A stretch of DNA of 64,000 nucleotides from Seonamhaeicola aphaedonensis (GTDB lineage Bacteria > Bacteroidota > Bacteroidia > Flavobacteriales > Flavobacteriaceae): positions 279,675 to 343,674 of the forward strand of contig NZ_QRDX01000002.1 in the NCBI RefSeq assembly GCF_003386195.1, in the 5' to 3' direction. Of this stretch, positions 1 to 7,211 are shown piece after piece. The position numbers and the translations under genes are program-made. Within the stretch, counting starts at the first letter, position 1. Every line of letters starts with the position of its first letter. The notes under the pieces were generated by a model that ran no database searches, had not been told where the DNA came from, and worked only from the letters and a program-made list of their open reading frames with translations.

Positions 1-1055
1 GAAAAAATACTTTTAAATATAATTTCAATCTCGGCATCTTTAGAAATAGCCTCATCACTTCCTAAGTATGGTGCATAACTTGGTACAATAACTTTATTTT
101 TAGTAATGATGAAATTTAAATAACTAGTAGATCTTAAAAATGATCTGATTGTATTTTCATATGATTCAATTTCAAAAAGTAGAGGAGCCATAGGTACTCT
201 AATAATATTTAAAGGATTTCCATCTTGATCCGAGGCATTTTTAAGAATATTATAGTTTTCTTCTAAGCGCTCATGAGCTATTTTCATAATAGGGTTTGTG
301 TTTAACTCACTACTATCTACCTTAGCCAGCAAAAGTGTATTTGGAGATATAAATCTGCAAAAAGCATCAATATGATTACCCGCTCCATTGGTATAAATAC
401 TATCAAATAAAGGCATAGCAGCTTGTACCTCATCTTGTGGAAGCCCCTTTTTTAACCAAATAATTTTTTTAACACCCAATTTCTTTTTCAATTCGTTACC
501 AATTTCTTTTTTAGTAAGTTTTGGGTTGTTATCCATTTCGTGCTTTTCAACCAAAATAGCTAATCCTTTGCCATTTAACTCCCTTGCCCCACCAACACTA
601 ATAAGTTTAGAGGCTCTTAACCTTTCTTTAAATAAATACTGGTATTAGTAAGGAAAACTGTGTCTTTTTAGGTTATAATAATTAAAACTTAAAGTTTTTA
701 ATTTTCCGTTTTCATTTAATAAAAAGGATGGGCCGTAGTCTCTAATCCAAATATCGGTATTCGAAACAGTTTGTAATTGAATATTGTCTATATTAACGCC
801 AAATAACTTAAGATCATTAAAGACACTAAGGTGTTCAATTGTATTAGGCACGAATAAGATAACATGGTCATCTTCTGCTAAATTTTTAATGAAATTACGG
901 TACGTGTTTATATAAACAGGAGACCATACTAATAGATGTGATTCTGTCTCATCAAAATCGGTTGAGGCTTGATAATCTTGGTCTAAAGCAATAAAATGCC
1001 AAGCAAAACTTATTGCCAATACAAGGCAAATAAGCACAATTATTTTTCTTTTCAT
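1..1055 (-). pseudogene. Agmatine deiminase/PAD-like gene broken by an in-frame stop; 3' end outside window
   Basis: This is a paralogue of the gene at 3494-4660, read leftward and cut by the window edge. It starts with a hydrophobic membrane anchor, followed by IWIRDYGPSFL, which matches the catalytic Asp region of the guanidine-group-modifying (PAD/agmatine deiminase) family. A TAA at 645-647 stands where the paralogue has GAA (Glu). After it the same frame stays open to base 1, with recognisable GGARELNGKG and NHIDAFCRF (catalytic His-x-Asp) segments. The rest of the gene is therefore not decayed, and a single base change explains the break. The catalytic Cys region lies outside the window. 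It is probably a recently inactivated gene; two separately translated fragments or stop readthrough cannot be excluded. Confidence 0.75.
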
Positions 1056-1381
1056 TGAGCGCTATCGTATGGATTGCATACTAATACTAAATTAGATATA
1101 AATTTTTATATAAAATAAAAGTTTTTAGTAAAACATTAGGGTATAATGGGTACGAAATGAATTTTTTTAACATTTACTACATTTATTTATTCGAATATTT
1201 TAAGAACAAAAATGTGTCTCACCAATAATTTATTGGGTTTTAGGTTCTGTAGACTCCAGTGAATGATAGTACCAAGCTATTGATATATGTCCGAAAATAT
1301 CTTTCGGAGACTATTTCGGAACATTTCTGAATCACAACATATTAAATTTATGGAACAGTTTAATTTTTAAAGGTTAAAATC
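1056..1381. other. Intergenic region with an alternative hairpin
   Basis: This gap separates the divergent PAD-like pseudogene and the Lgt-like fusion gene. It is AT-rich and must hold both promoters, but I see no clear TAnnTTTG plus upstream TTG pair. The only structure seen is TCCGAAA at 1290-1296, which can pair with either of two copies of TTTCGGA (1302-1308 and 1314-1320). These lie 60-90 bases upstream of the fusion gene's start codon. Confidence 0.5.
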
Positions 1382-3175
1382 ATGACACTATCACTATCAA
1401 CCCCGCAGTTTTTCTACCAGCTTTTTTATGCATTGGCTTTTGTGTTTATGTTTTGTGTAGTAATCTATAAAAGCATCAAAAAAGGGCATCATCTAAGATC
1501 AGTATTATTAATGTTTGCTACATTAACATTATTTATTATTATTGGAACACGTTTATTTACAATTCCATTATTTGAGTGGTACGACGCTATGAGTTCACCG
1601 TACTCTGAATTCAATAATAGATCTTCAATCGGTGGTATTCTTTTTGGGTTAGTGGGGCTTTTAATCATACAGCGCGTATTTAAATTTGGTAAGAGCATGT
1701 TTGATTTATTTGCATGGGTAGCCCCAATTGCACTTGGTATTACAAAATTAGGTTGTTTATTAAATGGTTGTTGTTATGGTTTAGCGTCTAATGCTATTTG
1801 GAGTATTAAATATCCTGCCGGTACCAATGCGCATCACAACCATTGGTTAACTGAGAACATAGGACAAGACGCCCTATATTCACTTTCTGTACACCCCGTA
1901 CAATTATATGAAAGCCTAACACTATTTACAATTGGGTATATAGTATGGAAAACCAAAAATAGATGGAAAGGGAGTTTGAGTACAATACTATTAACTATGA
2001 TTTTATACTTTTCATTACGCTTTGGAATAGAGTTTTTTAGAGATCATAGTGTGTCACAATTTGGTACGTTACATTTCTATGGAGTATGGGTATATCAGTG
2101 GGCCATGTTAGCCTTGGTGTTTGTTTTAGGCTTGCTATTGTGGTTTTTAGAAGGTAAAGTAAATACTAAAAAAATAAAAACAATTCAAGAGGCACCTTAT
2201 ATACATTCTGAGTTTATCTATATAATTATCTTATCTATACTTATCTATAGTTTTCAAAACGTATTGAGCCCTTTTGAGTTTAATGTTATATGGACAATTT
2301 TTATAACAGCCGTTCTTTTTTCGGGATACTATCTATTCACTACCAAAGAACTAAATGGATATAATAAACTCATATTTGTAACTTTACTAACCCCATTTTA
2401 TGTCTTAGGTCAATCTATGCAAGAAAACACTTTAGGAGTTAAAAGCTATAACCGCATTGATGTAGGAGCCTCTTTTGGTAATTTTAATAATGAGGTTGCT
2501 TTTGATCCTCAAGAAGTTCAGAATGAATGTGGTACTTCAACCAGCTACTCTTATGAGTACTTTAAACAAGTCTACCAAATTGGTGGTGTTGGCTATTCTC
2601 ATGTTGTAACTAAAAAGAATCATACCAACACTTTTGGAGCTAACATTTCTGGTGGAACTATAAAAAGTACTAATTTAAGTACAGGAGATTCTGAATCTGA
2701 ATTCATTTTTGGAGTCAATCCATACATGAAGTGGGATAGTAAATGGTTTGGAGCCGGTTTTGGTTTTCAAATCGGAAAATTACGCCTAAATAAAGACGAT
2801 AGATTAGATGTCACAAATATTGAAGATGCGCAAAAAAACCATATAATTTTACCAGAGTTTCATGCTCGGATAGGACCAAGAAAATATTTAGACATTGATT
2901 ATAATTACGGTTTTATGATGCCTTCAGCGTTTCCAACACTGTACTCAAGATCAAGTATAGGAAGCAGCTTTGGACTTTCTGAAGATTATAGTTTTCGTTA
3001 CGGGCATATTTGGAATTTAGAGACAGATTATGTTTCCGCCGAAGCTTTACTATCAGATAACTTAGGTGTCAATGTAATGTATGTGTTTAAAGAAAACAAC
3101 TTTGATTTTCAAGAAGAATCCTCAGGAAAATTTATGTTTTCACTAAATTATCGCTTTGGTTATAAACAGAAGTAG
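1382..3175 (+). CDS. Lgt-like membrane protein fused to a signal-peptide-led beta-barrel-like domain
   Basis: Residues 1-260 resemble the prolipoprotein diacylglyceryl transferase (Lgt) family: several membrane segments, GCLLNGCCYG at 124-133, HPVQLYE at 171-177 and RFGIEFFRD at 213-221. The His-Gly-Gly motif of classical Lgt is replaced by SSIGGILFG (81-89), and the Arg-Ile-Gly-Asn motif by a Cys-rich version, so this is a divergent subfamily and lipoprotein acylation is not assured. Two further membrane segments follow at about 277-320. Residues 329-345 (KLIFVTLLTPFYVLGQS) then look like an internal signal peptide with a signal peptidase I site. Residues 346-597 are rich in alternating aromatic and Gly strands and end FSLNYRFGYKQK, like a small outer-membrane barrel. 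The frame is open throughout. The function is unknown. Confidence 0.75.
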   Translation: MTLSLSTPQFFYQLFYALAFVFMFCVVIYKSIKKGHHLRSVLLMFATLTLFIIIGTRLFTIPLFEWYDAMSSPYSEFNNRSSIGGILFGLVGLLIIQRVFKFGKSMFDLFAWVAPIALGITKLGCLLNGCCYGLASNAIWSIKYPAGTNAHHNHWLTENIGQDALYSLSVHPVQLYESLTLFTIGYIVWKTKNRWKGSLSTILLTMILYFSLRFGIEFFRDHSVSQFGTLHFYGVWVYQWAMLALVFVLGLLLWFLEGKVNTKKIKTIQEAPYIHSEFIYIIILSILIYSFQNVLSPFEFNVIWTIFITAVLFSGYYLFTTKELNGYNKLIFVTLLTPFYVLGQSMQENTLGVKSYNRIDVGASFGNFNNEVAFDPQEVQNECGTSTSYSYEYFKQVYQIGGVGYSHVVTKKNHTNTFGANISGGTIKSTNLSTGDSESEFIFGVNPYMKWDSKWFGAGFGFQIGKLRLNKDDRLDVTNIEDAQKNHIILPEFHARIGPRKYLDIDYNYGFMMPSAFPTLYSRSSIGSSFGLSEDYSFRYGHIWNLETDYVSAEALLSDNLGVNVMYVFKENNFDFQEESSGKFMFSLNYRFGYKQK

Positions 3176-3289
3176 TGTTTTTTGAATTGGTATAACATTG
3201 CGTTTTGAATGTGTTTAAAAGTAAAGGTATGGTTGATGTTAATGAAATCTAATTTTGAGATTAGGTTTTACGTAGTGAAACCAAATAAA

Positions 3290-3389
3290 CTCAAAAAAGA
3301 TTCGCAGGCTCTTATTTATTGAAATAGGAGTGGAGCGAGAAACCAACTCTGTTGGTTCACGAATCTTAAATTGAAAATGAAAATTTGAG
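3290..3389. repeat. Highly structured intergenic palindromic element (three-way junction)
   Basis: The outer arms AAGATTCG (3297-3304) and CGAATCTT (3360-3367) pair perfectly. Inside them sit a 9-bp stem from CTCTTATTT to the 3' arm AAATAGGAG (one G-T pair, loop ATTG) and a perfect 7-bp hairpin AACCAAC-TCT-GTTGGTT. CTCAAA (3290-3295) and TTTGAG (3384-3389) could extend the outer stem. The element fills most of the 318-base gap between the fusion gene end and the PAD-like gene end. It may be a dispersed chromosomal repeat or a structured transcript end; no T-tract makes it a simple terminator. Confidence 0.6.
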
Positions 3390-3493
3390 TAAAACACTCT
3401 TAGCACGAAATGACGGTAGGAGAATAGTGTAATGTGTGTGGAATGTAAAACTTTAGTATTAAGTATAAAGTTGGCTAATACATGTATACAAAA

Positions 3494-4660
3494 TTATGCT
3501 ATTTTTTTCTTTTTCTTTTTCTTTGGTCTATTTATTGATATACAATGAAAACCGCCACCAATTCTATTAAGTTCTACACAGTCTAGCATAACTATTTTTT
3601 TTTCAGGAAAAATACTTTTAAATATAATTTCAATCTCGGCATCTTTAGAAATAGCCTCATCACTTCCTAAGTATGGTGCATAACTTGGTACAATAACTTT
3701 ATTTTTAGTAATGATGAAATTTAAATAACTAGTAGATCTTAAAAATGATCTGATTGTATTTTCATATGATTCAATTTCAAAAAGTAGAGGAGCCATAGGT
3801 ACTCTAATAATATTTAAAGGATTTCCATCTTGATCCGAGGCATTTTTAAGAATATTATAGTTTTCTTCCAATCGATCACTAGCTGTTTTCATAATAGGGT
3901 TATTATCTAGCTCACTACTATCTACCTTAGCCAGCAAAAGTGTATTTGGAGATATAAATCTGCAAAAACTATCAATATGGTGTCCGGCTCCATTGCTAAA
4001 TATACTATCGAATAGTGGTGTAACAAGATGCACTTCATCCTGTGGAAGTCCGCTTTTTAACCAAATAATTTTTTTTATACCCAATTTTTCTTTCAGCTCT
4101 TTAAATATTTCATCTTTACTAAGTTTAGGGTTTGCAGCTTGTTCATGTTTTTCAACCAAAATAGCCAACCCTTTGCCATTTAGCTCTCTGGCACCACCAA
4201 TGCCAATAATACGTGAAGCCCGCAAGCGCTCTTTCATTATATCTTGGTATTCATAAGGAAAGGAGTTTTCTTCATAATCGGAATATTTAAAACTTAAAGT
4301 TTTAGTTTTTCCGCTCTTGTTCATTAAAAATACAGGGCCAAAATCCCTAATCCATATTTTCTCGTTAAATATAGGTTCTAGCTGAACGTTATCCATGTTA
4401 ACACCAACAGATTGAAGTGCATTAAATACACTATCAATTGGAGTTGATTTAGGAACATATATCGAAACATGTTCATCATCAGCTAAATACTTAATAAAAT
4501 TAATATAGGTGTTTTTGTGGTCACGAGACCAAACAAGTAAATGAGATTCAGTTTCATCAAAATCTGTAGAAGGTTGATAGTCTTGATCAAAAAATAAGAA
4601 AAACCAACCAAAACTTGCTGCCATTACAAGACAAGCAAGTAAAATTATTTTTGCTTTCAT
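3494..4660 (-). CDS. Membrane-anchored agmatine deiminase/peptidylarginine deiminase family protein
   Basis: This 388-residue protein has an uncleaved-looking N-terminal hydrophobic segment (residues 4-24) and then the guanidinium-hydrolase fold. The catalytic set can be placed: Asp106 in IWIRDFGP, His228 and Asp230 in GHHIDSFCRF, and the nucleophile Cys373 in GGGFHCIS. The usual EGGN segment is changed to IGGARELNGKG, so the substrate may not be agmatine. A free or peptidyl arginine-like guanidine is the family expectation, and the anchor suggests action outside the cytoplasm. The C-terminus is a lysine run (PKKKKKKKIA) encoded by a long A/T-rich tract at 3497-3525. It is the intact paralogue of the broken gene at 1-1055; the two share blocks of identical DNA at their 3' halves. 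Confidence 0.8.
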   Translation of the reverse strand: MKAKIILLACLVMAASFGWFFLFFDQDYQPSTDFDETESHLLVWSRDHKNTYINFIKYLADDEHVSIYVPKSTPIDSVFNALQSVGVNMDNVQLEPIFNEKIWIRDFGPVFLMNKSGKTKTLSFKYSDYEENSFPYEYQDIMKERLRASRIIGIGGARELNGKGLAILVEKHEQAANPKLSKDEIFKELKEKLGIKKIIWLKSGLPQDEVHLVTPLFDSIFSNGAGHHIDSFCRFISPNTLLLAKVDSSELDNNPIMKTASDRLEENYNILKNASDQDGNPLNIIRVPMAPLLFEIESYENTIRSFLRSTSYLNFIITKNKVIVPSYAPYLGSDEAISKDAEIEIIFKSIFPEKKIVMLDCVELNRIGGGFHCISINRPKKKKKKKIA

Positions 4661-5510
4661 TCAGGACTCGTTCCTGTAAATAGGAACATGTCAAAATTAA
4701 ATATAAATTAAATACGAAAATGCTATACATAGCATAATTTTATAATCTTGGGCAATTTGACGAGAAATGCGAAGTATTTACTAATACAGGAGCAGGATGT
4801 TTCTTTAGTATTTCCAAACTTCATGGGGTATTTTACACAATAGAGAATTTACAGCTTAAGAATGTTAATTAACACTTGGTAGTTTGCATCAAGGCAAAAG
4901 ATAACGCACAAAAAGAAAACTTTAATTGAAGTTCTACATAGAACAAGTGTATAGAAATTTGCTCGCAGAGAAATTTTATACTCTTGTGGCAACTTGACGA
5001 GAATTGCGTAAAATTTTTTTTGACATACATTTTATCAATTACGCGAATTTTAAAACAGTGCAAAAAGTGAAGCTTTTATTTGGCGTTGGCAAGCGATGGA
5101 TAATTGTGTGTAAAATAAATTGTGGTAACAATTTGATTTTACAAAACAATCGAGCGCTTGGTAGCGGCTATTTTACATAACGGCAAATTATAGATACAAA
5201 TGTTTTAAAAAACTCTGCGAAACAAACCGCTTAATAGTTTAATGACCCAAGTTCTAATTATTCTAATGAAAACAAATGCTTCTGGGATATTTTACATAAT
5301 AGAGAATTATAGCTATCAAATGTACATTTGGGATAAACAGCAATACAAACACATTTGTGCTATAATTTATATTATGTCAAATAGTAATTTTAGAACTAAG
5401 AACGCTCCACTACATCGAATAATCATGTTAAAAATAGTTTAAAGGTTTCCTATTTCTTTTTTGGACCAAAAAAAGAACCTATTTTCGCCATTCTTGGAAT
5501 TGCTATTAAA
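4661..5510. repeat. Gene-free region built of degenerate direct and inverted repeats
   Basis: No convincing gene is present in these 850 bases. Three imperfect copies of a unit of about 38 bases built round TATTTTACAYAA and ending near AATG start at about 4827, 5166 and 5285. A second unit (TCTTG, then GGCAA, then TTGACGAGAA, then TGCG) occurs at about 4744 and 4981. GTTCCT/AGGAAC forms a hairpin near the PAD-like gene start, and CAAATGTACATTTG at 5317-5330 is a perfect palindrome. At 5443-5480 an inverted repeat (AGGTT...AACCT around TTTTTTGG-A-CCAAAAAA) forms a terminator-like hairpin just before the next gene. This resembles the remnant repeat arrays seen between flavobacterial genes. Confidence 0.6.
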
Positions 5511-6131
5511 ATGAAACCCAAAGCTAGAACAAAAACTTACGGGAAATCTCGTTTGCGTTTATTGCATCAATATTATAGCTATACAGGCTTTTATAGCTTT
5601 GTGGGTAAAAGTGTTTTAAAAGCATTACCTTATATTGTTTTGGCGGTGGTAGCTATCTATGTTATTAATACTTTTTTTGACATAAATACCATGCTCACAA
5701 ATTTAACCGAAGTTTTACCAGTTTATGGTGTACTAATTTTCTTTTTTACTTCTGAAACCCTATTGGGTCTTGTTCCACCAGAATTGTTTATTGCATGGTC
5801 TGGTAAACTTAGTACACCTTGGGGTTATCTTATTTTGTTGGCTTCTTTATCTTATTTAGGGGGTTTGCTAAGTTATTTTATTGGTGATATGATTACCAGA
5901 ATTCCAAGAGTACACCGTTATTTAGAAGAAAAAATGCAAAAGCAACTAAAGAATTCTAAAAAATGGGGTGGTTTTTTGATTGTGGTAGGTGCTTTATTAC
6001 CACTACCCTTTTCAATTTCTTGTTTAGCAGCTGGTATTATTAACTACCCGTTTAAAGGCGTTTTGTCTTTTGGGTCCTTACGTTTATTGCGTTTTGTAAT
6101 TTATGGACTGGTTATTTTTAATGTATTTTAA
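5511..6131 (+). CDS. VTT/DedA-like integral membrane protein
   Basis: The 206-residue protein has a basic N-terminus (residues 1-30), a first membrane segment at about 38-56, and the arrangement of the VTT (SNARE-associated/DedA/YqaA) family: re-entrant GLVPPELFIAWSGKL around 80-96, a Gly-rich LSYLGGLLSYFIGD segment at about 115-128, and the LLPLPFSISCLAAGIINYP region near 160-180. Family members are linked to lipid scrambling and membrane homeostasis; a role here is inferred only from the family. It runs alone on the plus strand and converges with the next gene, 6 bases away. Confidence 0.7.
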   Translation: MKPKARTKTYGKSRLRLLHQYYSYTGFYSFVGKSVLKALPYIVLAVVAIYVINTFFDINTMLTNLTEVLPVYGVLIFFFTSETLLGLVPPELFIAWSGKLSTPWGYLILLASLSYLGGLLSYFIGDMITRIPRVHRYLEEKMQKQLKNSKKWGGFLIVVGALLPLPFSISCLAAGIINYPFKGVLSFGSLRLLRFVIYGLVIFNVF

Positions 6132-6137
6132 ATATTA

Positions 6138-6671
6138 TTATTCCACAGTTACTTCACCTCTATAACCAATATAGGAACGTAAATTACTATTTACATGAAT
6201 ATCAGTTTTTAAGCTAGGGAAAACGGTCAGGTTAATTTGATATACCTCTGCACTATTTTTTAACTCAAAATAATATTCATACTTGTTCTTTTTCTTATTG
6301 AAGGTTTGTTCGAAAACTTCTGGTTTACCATTAAAACTTATTCCTGTTTCACTGGTGCCATACGGAGGTGCAAATCGCCATTCACCATAATATGGTAGGT
6401 ACACCGATACGCTATCACTAATAATCTTAAAGTAATTAGCGTTTCCAATCAAACTAATATTTCCTCCAGTGGAATCAAATGGTAATAACCCTAGATTTGC
6501 TATCATGTAAGCATTTAAAGGGTTGGCCCATTGCGCCTCTATATTTATAGTATCCATTTTTAATACGGTATGCATTTTCTCTAAAGCTTCTGTATTGTTT
6601 AGCTGTTTTCTGGAGCTGCAGCTTATAACAATAATAGAAAAAACTAAGACCCAAACAATTCTAAGCATCAT
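6138..6671 (-). CDS. DUF4251-type lipoprotein
   Basis: The 177-residue protein begins with a short lipoprotein signal ending VFSIIVISCSS, so the mature N-terminus is probably Cys18, acylated. The body (FNGKPEVFEQTF, YYFELKNSAEVYQINLTVFPS) fits the DUF4251 family of Bacteroidota envelope proteins, whose role is unknown. A start one codon later (MLRI) is equally possible. The gene ends 6 bases from the convergent VTT gene. A strong bidirectional terminator (6757-6794) lies beyond its 5' end, so it is probably transcribed alone. Confidence 0.6.
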   Translation of the reverse strand: MMLRIVWVLVFSIIVISCSSRKQLNNTEALEKMHTVLKMDTINIEAQWANPLNAYMIANLGLLPFDSTGGNISLIGNANYFKIISDSVSVYLPYYGEWRFAPPYGTSETGISFNGKPEVFEQTFNKKKNKYEYYFELKNSAEVYQINLTVFPSLKTDIHVNSNLRSYIGYRGEVTVE

Positions 6672-6756
6672 AACCCTGTGTTTTTATTTAATAATGGCAC
6701 AACATTCATACCAATATAAATCCTTGTTTTTAAATTACTAATTAATTGATTAACAT

Positions 6757-6794
6757 AAAAAAAGCTAGAATATTTTAACATTCTAGCTTTTTTT
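6757..6794. terminator. Terminator behind the EF-G-like/coiled-coil pair
   Basis: AAAAGCTAGAAT (ending at 6771) pairs with ATTCTAGCTTTT, followed by a T-tract on both strands. It lies directly after the stop of the minus-strand gene at 6812-7192. It also faces the 5' side of the DUF4251 gene, so it insulates both. Confidence 0.85.
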
Positions 6795-6811
6795 ACTTGT
6801 TAACGTTTAAT

Positions 6812-7192
6812 TTACAACCACTCTCTAAAATAGTCCATCATTTCTTCTTTAAGATCATAGTGCATTTTTATATATGTACGCATGTCATCTTTTAACGTAT
6901 GCTGTTCATTTTGTAAACGACCATCAATATTTTCGTTATAATCAGCTTGATTAATATTAGCCATTTTATTTCTAATTCGGTGTTTTAATTTAGAAATGGC
7001 GTCTTTTTCAATCATGATTCTGTTTTGAAAATTCTCTAAAGGTACTGTTGCATTTTTACCAAATTCACGTCCCGCTATTTCCTCTAATTTTTCTTCAAAC
7101 GTATCCATTTCGCTGAAATGAAACTGTAATTCTCTTTTCCAGGTATCTAAATTAAATTTAAGATCACTCAAATAATTTGCTTTCGTTATCAT
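6812..7192 (-). CDS. Conserved coiled-coil protein downstream of the EF-G paralogue
   Basis: The product is 126 residues, highly charged and predicted helical, with heptad-like patterns (MDTFEEKLEEIAGREFGK; IEKDAISKLKHRIRNKMANI; DLKEEMMDYFREWL). It has no signal peptide, membrane segment or recognisable catalytic motif. It follows the EF-G-like gene by 19 bases on the same strand, and the pair ends in a strong terminator, so the two are almost certainly cotranscribed. The context suggests a ribosome- or translation-linked job, but the family is not recognised. Confidence 0.65.
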   Translation of the reverse strand: MITKANYLSDLKFNLDTWKRELQFHFSEMDTFEEKLEEIAGREFGKNATVPLENFQNRIMIEKDAISKLKHRIRNKMANINQADYNENIDGRLQNEQHTLKDDMRTYIKMHYDLKEEMMDYFREWL

Positions 7193-7211
7193 AGTTTAAA
7201 TACTTATTTAA

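Noticed and set aside
4869-5442. Open frames at 4869-5063 (minus) and 5242-5442 (plus)
   Set aside because: Both lie in degenerate repeat DNA, have no protein-like pattern, and one spans a repeat copy. They are chance frames.
1-5510. Mobile element or integron-like cassette around the PAD-like duplication
   Set aside because: No transposase, integrase or terminal inverted repeat with target duplication was seen; only degenerate direct repeats.
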